Shown: positions 1 through 6,689 of the stretch, in pieces
How the letters are laid out: each line of letters begins with the position of its first letter
Numbering within the stretch: position 1 is the stretch's first letter
DNA from: Rhodospirillaceae bacterium
GTDB taxonomy: Bacteria; Pseudomonadota; Alphaproteobacteria; UBA8366
Length of the DNA: 17,946 nucleotides
Direction: 5' to 3'
NCBI GenBank assembly: GCA_002722095.1
Contig: PBKG01000003.1
Coordinates: 228,648 to 246,593, forward strand
Made by a program: the position numbers and the translations under genes
The notes under the pieces: model-generated
Told to the model about the DNA's origin: nothing
Databases searched by the model: none
Seen by the model: the letters and a program-made list of their open reading frames with translations, nothing else

Positions 1-650
1 CCACTGTCGAGGACGTGCGGCGCGGCAATGACACGCTGTTCCTGACCGCGACCATCGCCTGGCAGAATTTCGTTACCGGGGACGACATCCTGCGCGAGGC
101 CTTCAAGGCACTCGCTGCCGGTGCGGACGCGCTGTTGACCGCACGGAGCCTCGATGTGGTCAGTTTGCTCGCCAAGGAAGATATCCCTGTAATGGGTCAC
201 TTAGGCCTGGTTCCGCGAAAATCGACCTGGACTGGCGGGCTACGGGCGGTCGGCAAGACCGCAAACGAGGCGTTCGAACTCTATCAACAGTTCCGCCGCC
301 TCGAAGATGCGGGAGCGGCTCTGGTCGAGGTCGAAGTGGTGCCGGCACCGGTCATGGCGGAAATTTCCAAGCGAACCGGCCTGATTACCGTTTCCCTCGG
401 CGCAGGCGCCGGTGCGGACGTAATTCATTGTTTCATCGAGGATTTAACCGGCGAAAACCCGAATCCACCTCGCCATGCCCGTGCTTTCGGCGATCTCGCC
501 CGCCTTCACCGTCAGATCGAGACCGAACGCCTCGCCGCACTCAAAGCATATCGGGAAGCCGTGCGCGACGGCAGCTATCCGGCCGACGGCGAAATGGTGA
601 CTATCGATGAAGATGAATTGAGCGCGTTTTTGGACCAACTAGAAAGCTAG
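1..650 (+). CDS. PanB-fold (ketopantoate hydroxymethyltransferase-like) protein, 5' partial
   Basis: This reading frame is open from the left edge of the window, so the N-terminus is missing; an internal GTG at 15 is probably not the real start. The visible 216 codons match the C-terminal four fifths of 3-methyl-2-oxobutanoate hydroxymethyltransferase (PanB, about 265 aa, PEP mutase/isocitrate lyase-type barrel). The family signature VMGHLGLVP is clear, followed by a GG..AVGK segment, LEDAGAALVEVEVVP (which carries the Glu matching the PanB catalytic Glu), the GAGAGADV loop and the usual C-terminal ALKAYREAVRDGSYP tail. The two upstream metal-ligand positions differ from classical PanB: the Asp of the VxDLPF-type strand lies in FLTATIAW here, and the Glu of the VKxEGG strand lies in ALLTARS. 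Pantothenate synthesis is therefore uncertain and a relative with another substrate is possible. The HAD phosphatase gene follows after 3 bp, suggesting co-transcription. Confidence 0.75.
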   Translation, partial: TVEDVRRGNDTLFLTATIAWQNFVTGDDILREAFKALAAGADALLTARSLDVVSLLAKEDIPVMGHLGLVPRKSTWTGGLRAVGKTANEAFELYQQFRRLEDAGAALVEVEVVPAPVMAEISKRTGLITVSLGAGAGADVIHCFIEDLTGENPNPPRHARAFGDLARLHRQIETERLAALKAYREAVRDGSYPADGEMVTIDEDELSAFLDQLES

Positions 651-653
651 ATA

Positions 654-1583
654 ATGTTCCGCCTCGCGATAGTTCTCGCCCTGTCGGTTTTTGCGGGCTG
701 CCCAGCCGTCGCCGCGCCGCTTGAAGAAAAATCCTACCCCAGATCGCCGGCACTGGAAGAAGTCGCCACCGCTGCCGACAGATTTGCCGAACACTACCCG
801 AGATCGAAAATCCTGGTGGTATTCGACGTCGACGATACGCTGCTCACCTCGACCAAGGATTTCGGCTCCCATGCCTGGTTCAAATGGCAGCACCCAATGG
901 CAAAGACGGGAAAAGGCGAGCACCGGGTCGCCGATACGCCGCAAGCGCTCTACGCGCTACATGCCCTGGCCTACGCCATCGGCGACATGAAAAAGACGCA
1001 ACCGAACACCCACACGATCGTCAAAAGCCTGATCGAAAAGGGTCACCCGGTAATGGCGCTCACCGCCCGGGGCCCAATCAATATGAGCGCCACACTTCGC
1101 GAACTGACCGATCAAACGATTGCCTTTCCAACGGCCCCCACCTGTACCGGCGGTATTTGCCAGCGCCGTGGCTGGATCACCGCCGAAATTATTCGCAACG
1201 TGGCAGCGACCTGTTGCGGCTTCAACAACTCGGAAAAAGCCAAACTCCTAAAAAGCCCCCGCGCCGCCGCCTACGACAACGGCGTGATGATGCTGGCTGG
1301 CCAGGATAAGGGGCTTTTTCTACGCATGCTGCTGGCCGCTACCCCGACCGATATCAAAGCGGTGGTGTTTGCCGACGACAGTTGGAAGAACATCAAAAAC
1401 ACGGCTCGAGCCTTCCGGCCTCTGAAAGACCGAATTGCCCTGAAGGCGCTCTACTACACCAAACTTTCCGCCGACCAGCAGGACTTCTTAGCCAGCAAAA
1501 ACCGTCAACGGAAGGCGGCGGAGACCTGGCAGGCAATCAAGGTAACGCTCTGCCGGCAGCTGGCAACTCAATGTTCCAACTAG
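654..1583 (+). CDS. Exported HAD-superfamily phosphatase-like protein (DUF2608 type)
   Basis: A 309-aa protein with an N-terminal signal sequence (hydrophobic residues about 2-15, likely cleavage near AVAA 19-22). FAGC at 13-16 is a poor lipobox, so a soluble periplasmic protein is more likely than a lipoprotein. HAD motif I is FDVDDT at 57-62 (Asp58 nucleophile, Asp60 acid/base), motif II is the Thr in MALTARG (Thr137), Lys219 in GQDKG is a candidate motif III, and motif IV is FADDSWKN with Asp241-Asp242. The motif set and the long insertion between motifs I and II resemble the DUF2608 group known from Legionella and other proteobacteria, where substrates are undefined. The Cys residues at 164, 169, 187 and 188 could form disulfides in the periplasm. 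The gene starts 3 bp after the PanB-like gene, and its stop overlaps the stop of the convergent acyltransferase gene by 4 bp. Confidence 0.8.
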   Translation: MFRLAIVLALSVFAGCPAVAAPLEEKSYPRSPALEEVATAADRFAEHYPRSKILVVFDVDDTLLTSTKDFGSHAWFKWQHPMAKTGKGEHRVADTPQALYALHALAYAIGDMKKTQPNTHTIVKSLIEKGHPVMALTARGPINMSATLRELTDQTIAFPTAPTCTGGICQRRGWITAEIIRNVAATCCGFNNSEKAKLLKSPRAAAYDNGVMMLAGQDKGLFLRMLLAATPTDIKAVVFADDSWKNIKNTARAFRPLKDRIALKALYYTKLSADQQDFLASKNRQRKAAETWQAIKVTLCRQLATQCSN

Positions 1584-2683
1584 CGCTGATACCTGCTCTG
1601 GATGCGGCTCACCAAATGGTGCCGCCAGCGATCGACGCGGGAATCAATCGACCACACCAATAGCGCCGCCAATCCAATACTTATCAATAAATTGACCCAA
1701 CCCTGCATTGGCCGATCAACATAGGACTGCATCAGAATCAGCGGTACGAAATGAACCAAATATATCGGATAGCTCAATTCGCCGATCCATCGATCCCAGG
1801 CTATTGATTTTGTGATTTGGAAAATTGTCGGTAACGAGACCACTAGAATGAACATGTAGATCCACCTTTTTTCGGCGGACCCAAACGGCAACATCGTGTG
1901 AAATAGTGTCAGAACGATGATGAGACTACAAAGTAGGTATCGACCGACTTGCCGATCCAGAATCAAAATTCCGTTGGCGTAGGCTCGGTGTGCGAGAGAC
2001 CCCGCCAGAAAAACAAAAAGCTCGTTCGGGAAAAATCGATACCCCCAAGGATCACCCTTCCAGCCTACTACCTCCGTCAATATTAGACGTGTGGCAAAAC
2101 TCAAAACCATCGCTACCAGGATCACCCCGATGCCCCGGCGGAGCAAAAACGGCGCCAAAAGGTAAAACCACATCTCGACCCCGATCGACCAGCCTTGCTC
2201 GATTAGAAGCAAATTCCACCCCGGCACCCAGCCCGGCCCGCTGTTGACCAGGTCCCCTTGCATAATCATGGGCATGAAACGTATATCGCCGGATATCTGA
2301 TTGAGCCCAAAAAAGACAAACATGTCTTGCCCGAAAAGAATGACGTTTGAAATCACCGCCGAAATGGCGATCCACAAATCAGTTGCTTGGTACACAGCCA
2401 ATTTTTCGGGCTGAAGAAGAAAAGTAACGATGGAAATCAAAATATATATCGGTGCCAATCTGAGATATCGCGACAACCAAAAACACCAAGTCCCCGCGGG
2501 ACCCTGATACGTGCTGCTCAGCACGAGGCTCATGTAGAAACCGCTGATCATGTAAAAGGACTGCACCGCGACCTGACCGGACGGAAGTATCGCCGAGATT
2601 CCATCGTCCATGCGCAGCCCGTGTAGCCCGCCCGAATGGCCGATCAAAACCGCTAGCGCGAGCATTAATCGGAGAATTCCCAT
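1580..2683 (-). CDS. Acyltransferase family 3 (OafA/YrhL-like) integral membrane protein
   Basis: A 367-aa polytopic membrane protein of the acyltransferase 3 family, whose members move acetyl or other acyl groups onto extracytoplasmic sugars such as O-antigen, capsule or lipid-linked glycans. It begins almost directly in the first helix (RLMLALAVLIGHSGG) with the conserved His16 of TM1, followed by the VQSFYMISGFYMSLVL helix typical of the family, several more hydrophobic segments, and the C-terminal ELSYPIYLVHF signature before the last helices. There is no SGNH domain. The start is supported by AAAGGAAAC about 8 nt upstream of the ATG. The acceptor cannot be inferred because no glycan genes adjoin it. 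The gene follows the alcohol dehydrogenase on the same strand, but a 248-bp gap makes separate transcription more likely. Base composition is a little more AT-rich than the neighbours. Confidence 0.85.
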   Translation of the reverse strand: MGILRLMLALAVLIGHSGGLHGLRMDDGISAILPSGQVAVQSFYMISGFYMSLVLSSTYQGPAGTWCFWLSRYLRLAPIYILISIVTFLLQPEKLAVYQATDLWIAISAVISNVILFGQDMFVFFGLNQISGDIRFMPMIMQGDLVNSGPGWVPGWNLLLIEQGWSIGVEMWFYLLAPFLLRRGIGVILVAMVLSFATRLILTEVVGWKGDPWGYRFFPNELFVFLAGSLAHRAYANGILILDRQVGRYLLCSLIIVLTLFHTMLPFGSAEKRWIYMFILVVSLPTIFQITKSIAWDRWIGELSYPIYLVHFVPLILMQSYVDRPMQGWVNLLISIGLAALLVWSIDSRVDRWRHHLVSRIQSRYQR

Positions 2684-2931
2684 TCAGAGTTTCCTTTCTC
2701 TCTCGCGGCTGAAGTGACAAATAAAATCGACAGCGGATTGCGGTCTTATAAAGCCTAGACAGGTAAGGTTGCCGCTCAAAATCTTGTTATCGGACGAAAC
2801 AAAGTCAGAGGGACAGCGAGCCGGGCCCGGTCGTGTGACCTTCCCATAACGGCCTAGTCATCATTTTCGAAAAACGCTGCATTGCCGAAATGACGCCGCA
2901 GCTCGCCCTTCACCGACTATACCCGCCAGCT
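2684..2931. other. Intergenic gap between alcohol dehydrogenase and acyltransferase genes
   Basis: This 248-bp gap is the longest in the window and contains no convincing gene. It holds two perfect 10-bp palindromes, CCGGGCCCGG at 2821-2830 and TTTTCGAAAA at 2864-2873, and a minus-strand TATAAG at 2745-2750 that could be a -10 element for the acyltransferase gene. No clear rho-independent terminator is visible. Confidence 0.6.
2745..2750 (-). promoter_or_regulatory. Possible -10 element for the acyltransferase gene
   Basis: TATAAG on the minus strand matches five of six positions of the sigma70 -10 consensus and would give a leader of about 60 nt. No good -35 hexamer sits at 16-18 nt; the nearest, TTGAGC, is 23 nt away. 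The call is tentative. Confidence 0.2.
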
Positions 2932-3948
2932 CTAGGACGGAAAGATCACTGCCTTGCCCGTGGTCTGCGTGTCGAACAGTTCATATGCCGCCACGGCATC
3001 GTCGAGCTTAAAGCTGTGCGTAAAGAGGTCGCGCACGGGCAGTTTCTTTTCCGCCACATAGCGCGCGCAATCGGCCTGGCCAGTCACCGAAAACGTCCAG
3101 GAGCCATGCAGCGTCAACTGCTTGTGGATGATGTCCCGATTGACGTGATAAGTCGCGGGACCACCGATACCGACGAAGCAGACCGTGCCCCAGGTTTTGG
3201 CCGACTGGACCGCGGCGGACGAGGCTTCCGGCGCGCCGCTACATTCGATGACATAATCCGCTCCAAGCCCGCCGGAGAGCTCTTTGATGGCGGAGACGGG
3301 ATCGTCCTTGCTGGCATCGACCAGAGACGCCGCGCCGAAGGTCCCGGCGGTCTTGAGCCGGCCGGCATCGATATCGACCGCATATACTTCCGCCCCCATG
3401 GACGCCGCCAACATCGTGGCACTCAAACCGACAGGCCCCTGGCCGTAAACCGCGACCTTGGCGCCCGCCTGCATTTCCATCCGTCTGATCGCGCCATAGG
3501 CGGTGCCGGTGCCACACGAGATCGCCGCCCCCTCCTCGAAGGCGAGACCATCGGGCAACGGCACGAGCGTACGCGCGGGAATTTTCTGATAGCGGGCATG
3601 GGCCCCGTGCGCCGAACGGCCGAACACGGTCGAGCCTTCATCGCAAAGCTGCGTCCAGCCTTCGAGGCAATTGTTACAGCGCCGGCAGCCGTCGTAATGA
3701 TGCACCATCACGCGCGCATCGGTCGGCGCCGCCTGTTCCGACACCGACCGGCCGCGCGCCACCACTACACCGCAGGGCTCGTGACCAGCGATATTGTCGC
3801 CGGGATTTTCCGACCGATAGTGATGCAAATCCGAGCCGCACATGCCCGACGCCTTGATCTCGATCACGACCTCGTCGTCTCCCGGTGTCGGGTCTTCGAA
3901 GTTCCGAAGTTCGAGCTTGCGGTTACCAGTAAAAACGACGCCTTTCAT
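2932..3948 (-). CDS. Zinc-dependent medium-chain alcohol dehydrogenase, NAD type
   Basis: A full-length 338-aa member of the zinc-containing medium-chain dehydrogenase/reductase family, which oxidises an alcohol or polyol with NAD. Catalytic zinc ligands are visible: Cys37 in GMCGSD, His56-Glu57 in AGHEPCG, and Cys144 in SCGTGTAYG. The structural zinc lobe is intact, with Cys87, Cys90, Cys93 and Cys101. The Rossmann dinucleotide loop is GQGPVG at 168-173, and Asp191 at the end of the second strand (YAVDID) favours NAD over NADP. Overall pattern is closest to the sorbitol/threonine dehydrogenase branch, but the substrate cannot be read from sequence. The start has a G-rich Shine-Dalgarno sequence (GAGGGGGGACTC) directly upstream. 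The gene lies 90 bp downstream of tRNA-Ser on the same strand; an inverted repeat at 3993-4010 lies between them. Confidence 0.9.
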   Translation of the reverse strand: MKGVVFTGNRKLELRNFEDPTPGDDEVVIEIKASGMCGSDLHHYRSENPGDNIAGHEPCGVVVARGRSVSEQAAPTDARVMVHHYDGCRRCNNCLEGWTQLCDEGSTVFGRSAHGAHARYQKIPARTLVPLPDGLAFEEGAAISCGTGTAYGAIRRMEMQAGAKVAVYGQGPVGLSATMLAASMGAEVYAVDIDAGRLKTAGTFGAASLVDASKDDPVSAIKELSGGLGADYVIECSGAPEASSAAVQSAKTWGTVCFVGIGGPATYHVNRDIIHKQLTLHGSWTFSVTGQADCARYVAEKKLPVRDLFTHSFKLDDAVAAYELFDTQTTGKAVIFPS

Positions 3949-3992
3949 GAGTCCCCCCTCGTGGATCGTGATTTTGTCTAACGGTCAACCTA

Positions 3993-4010
3993 GCCGTCTC
4001 GGCAGACGGC
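3993..4010 (-). repeat. Inverted repeat between tRNA-Ser and the alcohol dehydrogenase
   Basis: GCCGTC at 3993-3998 and GACGGC at 4005-4010 form a 6-bp perfect stem with a 6-nt loop. It lies upstream of the alcohol dehydrogenase start and downstream of the tRNA on the minus strand. There is no T-run after it, so it is not a standard intrinsic terminator. It could be an operator or an RNA hairpin in the leader. Confidence 0.4.
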
Positions 4011-4038
4011 ACGCAATAGGGGGACGACTAGAAAAATC

Positions 4039-4127
4039 TGGCGGAGGGACCGGGAATCGAACCCGGGCATGAGTATTACCCCATGACGGATTAGCAATCC
4101 GCTGCATTACCGCTCTGCCACCCCTCC
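4039..4127 (-). tRNA. tRNA-Ser (anticodon GCU)
   Basis: Read on the minus strand, the element forms a complete class II cloverleaf. The acceptor stem pairs GGAGGGG (5' end at 4127) with TCCCTCC, with discriminator G at 4042. The anticodon stem GCGGA/TCCGT encloses the loop TTGCTAA with anticodon GCT, reading AGC and AGU serine codons. The long variable arm can pair ATGGG with CTCAT, as expected for serine tRNA. The T arm is CCGGG-TTCGATT-CCCGG. The 3' CCA is encoded at 4039-4041. A T5 run (ATTTTTC) follows immediately on the minus strand. The upstream TTGACA element is listed separately. Confidence 0.96.
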
Positions 4128-4163
4128 GCATGAGAATCCGGGCGACGCGGACTCGCTAGCTGA

Positions 4164-4192
4164 CAGGTAGCGCGCGCTTCCGCGCCTGTCAA
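4164..4192 (-). promoter_or_regulatory. Probable tRNA-Ser promoter embedded in an inverted repeat
   Basis: On the minus strand a perfect TTGACA (4187-4192) is followed after exactly 17 nt by TACCTG (4164-4169), placing transcription start about 30 nt before the tRNA 5' end. The -10 is weak, while the -35 is perfect. The same stretch is a long dyad: TGACAGG at 4161-4167 pairs with CCTGTCA at 4185-4191, with a GC-rich inner stem. The dyad might instead act as a hairpin at the end of the upstream GST transcript. Confidence 0.45.
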
Positions 4193-4227
4193 CGAAACTG
4201 GCAAGACGTGGCAAATTTGGCGCAGAA

Positions 4228-4860
4228 TTAGAGGTTTATCCCGCCGAGACACGCCATCCCCTTCTCCACCGCGGGCCGCGCCATTAATTGGTCGAACCAG
4301 CGTTTGACGTTGGGATAGTCGGCGAGATCCGTGCGATGGCGGCCGTGGCGCTGCACCCAGGGTACGATCGCGATATCGGCGATGGAATACTCGTCGCCCG
4401 CGCAGAATTCGTTATCCGCGAGCCGGCCGTTCAGCACCCCATAGAGCCGATGGGTCTCGTTGACATAGCGCTCGATGGCATAGGGCACTTCTTCCTTCGC
4501 GCTGAGAAAATGATGTACCTGCCCCGGCATCGGCCCGAGGCCGCCCATCTGCCACATCAGCCATTCGAGGCACGCGATCCGTTTCCTCGGGTCGGCGGGG
4601 ACAAGCTTGCCGGTTTTCTCCGCGAGGTAGATCAAGATCGCCGCACTTTCGAAGACCGAGACCGCTTCGCCATCGGGCCCGTCCGGATCGATAATCGCGG
4701 GAATGCGATTGTTCGGCGAAATCTTCAGAAAATCCGGCTCGAATTGTTCGCCCTTGCCGATATTGACCGCTTTCTCTTCATAGGGGAGGCCCAGCTCCTC
4801 CAACATGATGGAAATTTTACGGCCGTTCGGTGTCGCCCACAGATATAACTCGATCGTCAT
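4228..4860 (-). CDS. yfcG: YfcG-like glutathione S-transferase / disulfide-bond oxidoreductase
   Basis: A 210-aa cytosolic protein of the Nu-class GST group, represented by E. coli YfcG, which uses glutathione for disulfide reduction rather than classical conjugation. The N-terminal thioredoxin-fold half has TPNGRK at 10-15 (the Thr/Asn site of YfcG), SPNNRIPAI with cis-Pro54, and FESAAILIYLAEKTG with Glu71-Ser72 for the glutathione glutamyl group. The C-terminal helical half has WQMGGLGPMPGQVHHF, YAIERY and YSIADIA, all close to YfcG from memory. The reading frame extends upstream to 5064, but the start at 4860 is chosen because GGAGG lies directly before it, the family's conserved N-terminus begins there, and a longer form would overlap the divergent gene. 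It is separated by 135 bp from the divergent DUF1330 gene. Confidence 0.9.
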   Translation of the reverse strand: MTIELYLWATPNGRKISIMLEELGLPYEEKAVNIGKGEQFEPDFLKISPNNRIPAIIDPDGPDGEAVSVFESAAILIYLAEKTGKLVPADPRKRIACLEWLMWQMGGLGPMPGQVHHFLSAKEEVPYAIERYVNETHRLYGVLNGRLADNEFCAGDEYSIADIAIVPWVQRHGRHRTDLADYPNVKRWFDQLMARPAVEKGMACLGGINL

Positions 4861-4909
4861 GATTGCAGATCCTCCCCAAATACATCGCGCCAGGTACGGT
4901 GCCTGACCT

Positions 4910-4938
4910 CTGGCATGTTTCGGCGGGGATGCTAGACT
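4910..4938 (+). promoter_or_regulatory. Candidate sigma70 promoter for the DUF1330 gene
   Basis: CTGGCA (4910-4915), a 17-nt spacer, then TAGACT (4933-4938) preceded by TGC as an extended -10. Each hexamer matches the consensus at four of six positions. It lies in the 135-bp divergent gap and would give a leader of about 50 nt. Confidence 0.35.
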
Positions 4939-4945
4939 GCTGCCC

Positions 4946-4977
4946 GGCCAAAAACCACTAAATTCATTTTTTGGGCC
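4946..4977 (+). repeat. Imperfect inverted repeat in the DUF1330 leader
   Basis: GGCCAAAAA (4946-4954) faces TTTTTTGGGCC (4967-4977), pairing along the full arm with one bulged base. It lies just before the Shine-Dalgarno AGGGGGAA, so in mRNA it could form a hairpin near the ribosome site; as DNA it could be an operator for either divergent gene. Confidence 0.4.
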
Positions 4978-4995
4978 AGCAGGGGGAATATAGCC

Positions 4996-5283
4996 ATGGC
5001 GGCATACGTCATTGCCGATATCACGGTCACCAATCCGGAACGCTACAAGGATTACACGAGCCAAACGCCGGCGACGGTCGAAAAATTTGGCGGCAACTTC
5101 ATTGTGCGTGGTGGCGATGTCACGGTAGTGGATGGCGACTGGGAACCGAAACGCCTAGTGATCATCGAGTTCCCAAATATGGCGACCTTAAAGAAGTGGT
5201 ACAACTCGAAGACCTACCAAAAAATCGCCAAAATCCGCGAAGAAGCATCGACGGGCTCGTTTATCTTTGTCGACGGTGTTTAA
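4996..5283 (+). CDS. DUF1330 family protein
   Basis: A 95-aa single-domain protein that fits DUF1330 in length and pattern: an N-terminal AYVIADITVTNPERYKDY segment, a central GGNFIVRGGDVTVVDGDW, the PKRLVIIEFPNMATLKKWYNS block and a TGSFIFVDGV end. The family has a ferredoxin-like alpha/beta fold related to dimeric alpha-beta barrels; no enzymatic function is established. The start follows a strong AGGGGGAA Shine-Dalgarno sequence. It is divergent from the YfcG-like GST and probably monocistronic, since 110 bp with its own promoter-like sequence precede the next gene. Confidence 0.9.
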   Translation: MAAYVIADITVTNPERYKDYTSQTPATVEKFGGNFIVRGGDVTVVDGDWEPKRLVIIEFPNMATLKKWYNSKTYQKIAKIREEASTGSFIFVDGV

Positions 5284-5337
5284 CGCTCCACCTATTGGGT
5301 AAGGTATCGAGTAGGTCGCAGCTCTTGCCCTTTCGCA

Positions 5338-5343
5338 TATAAT
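5338..5343 (+). promoter_or_regulatory. Possible -10 element for the first lipoprotein gene
   Basis: A perfect TATAAT lies 50 bp before the start of the first lipoprotein gene. A consensus -35 at 16-18 nt is absent (TTGCCC at 5325-5330 is only 7 nt away), so an activator or another sigma factor would be needed. It overlaps the left arm of the inverted repeat at 5341-5379. Confidence 0.3.
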
Positions 5344-5379
5344 CGCTAGGATTTTACGCGCAAAACGCGATAAGCGATT
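5341..5379 (+). repeat. Inverted repeat just before the first lipoprotein gene
   Basis: AATCGCT (5341-5347) and AGCGATT (5373-5379) are perfect 7-bp arms, and an inner CGCG-CAAAA-CGCG forms a smaller hairpin. The right arm ends two bases before the Shine-Dalgarno GGGAGG. Because the left arm overlaps the TATAAT, an operator role seems as likely as an RNA hairpin. Confidence 0.45.
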
Positions 5380-5393
5380 CTGGGAGGAAATTC

Positions 5394-6533
5394 ATGCGGG
5401 CCGCGCGCCTTTGGGTCCTGTTGCTGTTGATCACTGGTTGCCAAACGTCGATCGGGGAGCAATCGACACAAACCACCAATACCTCAACCGGGTCGGATGG
5501 TGAGACGATACGGCTATCGGACAACACGCGCGATGCACTCGACTACTACCTTCGAACCGCTGTCAAAGGGGCGTTTGTCGCTGCGGGCTATGGCTCGGCC
5601 GGCTTCATTCGACATTGCGTCAACAACAAGAAGTGCGAAAAATCCAACTCGGAGTTGGCGGAAGGCCTTGTTGCGGATTGCAAAGCTAAGAAAAAATACA
5701 AAGACAGCTGCCAGTTGATCGCCGTCGGGAAGGAAATCGTCTGGCAGGGGAGCATTCAGAACGCACCTGATCGCTTGATCGCACAGGATGACACGCAAAG
5801 TCGATTTAAACCGCTCGCCATTCCGAAGGACTGGCAACCGCTTGAACGCAAACTAGAGTCCTATGCGCCCGGCACGGTCGTAAGCGGAAAATTTTTCGAA
5901 TTCGACGGACATCGAATTCCACTGCCCGAAGGTCAGTGGCAAATTATTGCACGAGACAAACGAACCGTCCGATGGGCAAAACAAAATATCGATCTCCATC
6001 TAATTCACGAAGTACTTCTCGCCGACATTAGAAATAATAAAGTCAATAATGTCATCTATTTTGATTCAAAAGTCGCAAGTTTACTTCCAATATATAAGTA
6101 TAATCTTTATAAATACTGCAGTAATAAATCTAACCATGTCTCAAAGATATTTGTGAATAATACAAAAAACCAAGAATGTTACTATGTCTCGGTCGGGCGA
6201 ATATTTGTGAAGAATGGAAAACGTATTTGGCAGTTAGGTAAATCGTACCTGGAGGAGCAAGGGGTCGAAGTGCCTTCTTGGACTTCAGGTTCCAGTTACC
6301 GGTTTGCAATAAAAAACGATTGGCTGAATATCCAGTTTCATCGAAACCTCGAAACAGAAGGATTTACGCTGTCGGATAATGTCGTTCGGACGTTGCTTGC
6401 CTGGCTGAAATCAACAGTAAAAGACGACGAACGTAAGTCAGCATATATCGCCAAAATCGCCGAATGGTCCAAGGAATGGCACCAGAAATTCAAGGCTGCG
6501 TTTGGACGTCCCGTTCCTGGCGCATCTATTTAG
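5394..6533 (+). CDS. Uncharacterised lipoprotein, first of two tandem paralogues
   Basis: A 379-aa protein I do not recognise as a named family. The signal peptide ends in a good lipobox, LITGC, with lipidated Cys16 and Gln17 after it, so outer-membrane sorting is likely. A Ser/Thr/Asn-rich linker (17-35) leads to a module with Cys75, Cys81, Cys96 and Cys106 ending in LIAVGKEIVWQG. A second module contains FEFDGHRIPLPEGQW (169-182). A third has Cys242 and Cys262 and the motif VNNxxNQxCYYV. The end, RKSAYIAKIAEWSKEW..KFKAAFGRPVPG, is highly conserved in the next gene. The start follows GGGAGGAA. Bases 6001-6180 are only about 27% GC by direct count, far below the neighbours. All six cysteines outside the lipobox recur in the downstream paralogue, suggesting disulfides in an envelope domain. 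Confidence 0.85.
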   Translation: MRAARLWVLLLLITGCQTSIGEQSTQTTNTSTGSDGETIRLSDNTRDALDYYLRTAVKGAFVAAGYGSAGFIRHCVNNKKCEKSNSELAEGLVADCKAKKKYKDSCQLIAVGKEIVWQGSIQNAPDRLIAQDDTQSRFKPLAIPKDWQPLERKLESYAPGTVVSGKFFEFDGHRIPLPEGQWQIIARDKRTVRWAKQNIDLHLIHEVLLADIRNNKVNNVIYFDSKVASLLPIYKYNLYKYCSNKSNHVSKIFVNNTKNQECYYVSVGRIFVKNGKRIWQLGKSYLEEQGVEVPSWTSGSSYRFAIKNDWLNIQFHRNLETEGFTLSDNVVRTLLAWLKSTVKDDERKSAYIAKIAEWSKEWHQKFKAAFGRPVPGASI

Positions 6534-6619
6534 TCTTCCGATAACGCGACAATCGAATACCAGATTTGCCGATTGGTCCTGCACGACAAACCCTCCGTCC
6601 GAGTACACAAACATTTCTC

Positions 6620-6647
6620 TTGCAATTCAAACGCGTGCAATTAGGCT
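6620..6647 (+). promoter_or_regulatory. Weak candidate promoter for the second lipoprotein gene
   Basis: TTGCAA (6620-6625) and TAGGCT (6642-6647) are 16 nt apart and match the sigma70 consensus at four and three positions. The 156-bp gap suggests that the second paralogue has its own promoter. GCAATT occurs twice here (6622-6627 and 6637-6642) as a short direct repeat. Confidence 0.25.
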
Positions 6648-6689
6648 TTTAAAAAATCAATAAATCATACAATCGGGGAGGTTATTTTC

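Noticed and set aside
654..720. HAD protein as a lipoprotein (FAGC)
   Set aside because: Phe at -3 is a poor lipobox and a normal signal peptidase I site (AVAA) follows directly.
2821..2873. CCGGGCCCGG and TTTTCGAAAA palindromes as a terminator
   Set aside because: They have no loop and no T-run in the right position; they may be chance palindromes.
2890..3981. Long plus-strand open frame (363 codons) covering almost the whole alcohol dehydrogenase gene in antisense
   Set aside because: The minus-strand protein has all zinc and NAD motifs. The antisense frame is Arg/His-rich with no recognisable domain, as expected from codon bias.
4039..4127. tRNA-Ser as an integration site of a mobile island
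   Set aside because: No integrase, no direct repeat of the tRNA 3' end and no mobile gene is visible on either side.
4861..5064. Longer N-terminus for the YfcG-like GST
   Set aside because: The extra 68 residues are unlike any GST, overlap the divergent DUF1330 gene and lack a ribosome site; GGAGG precedes the start at 4860.
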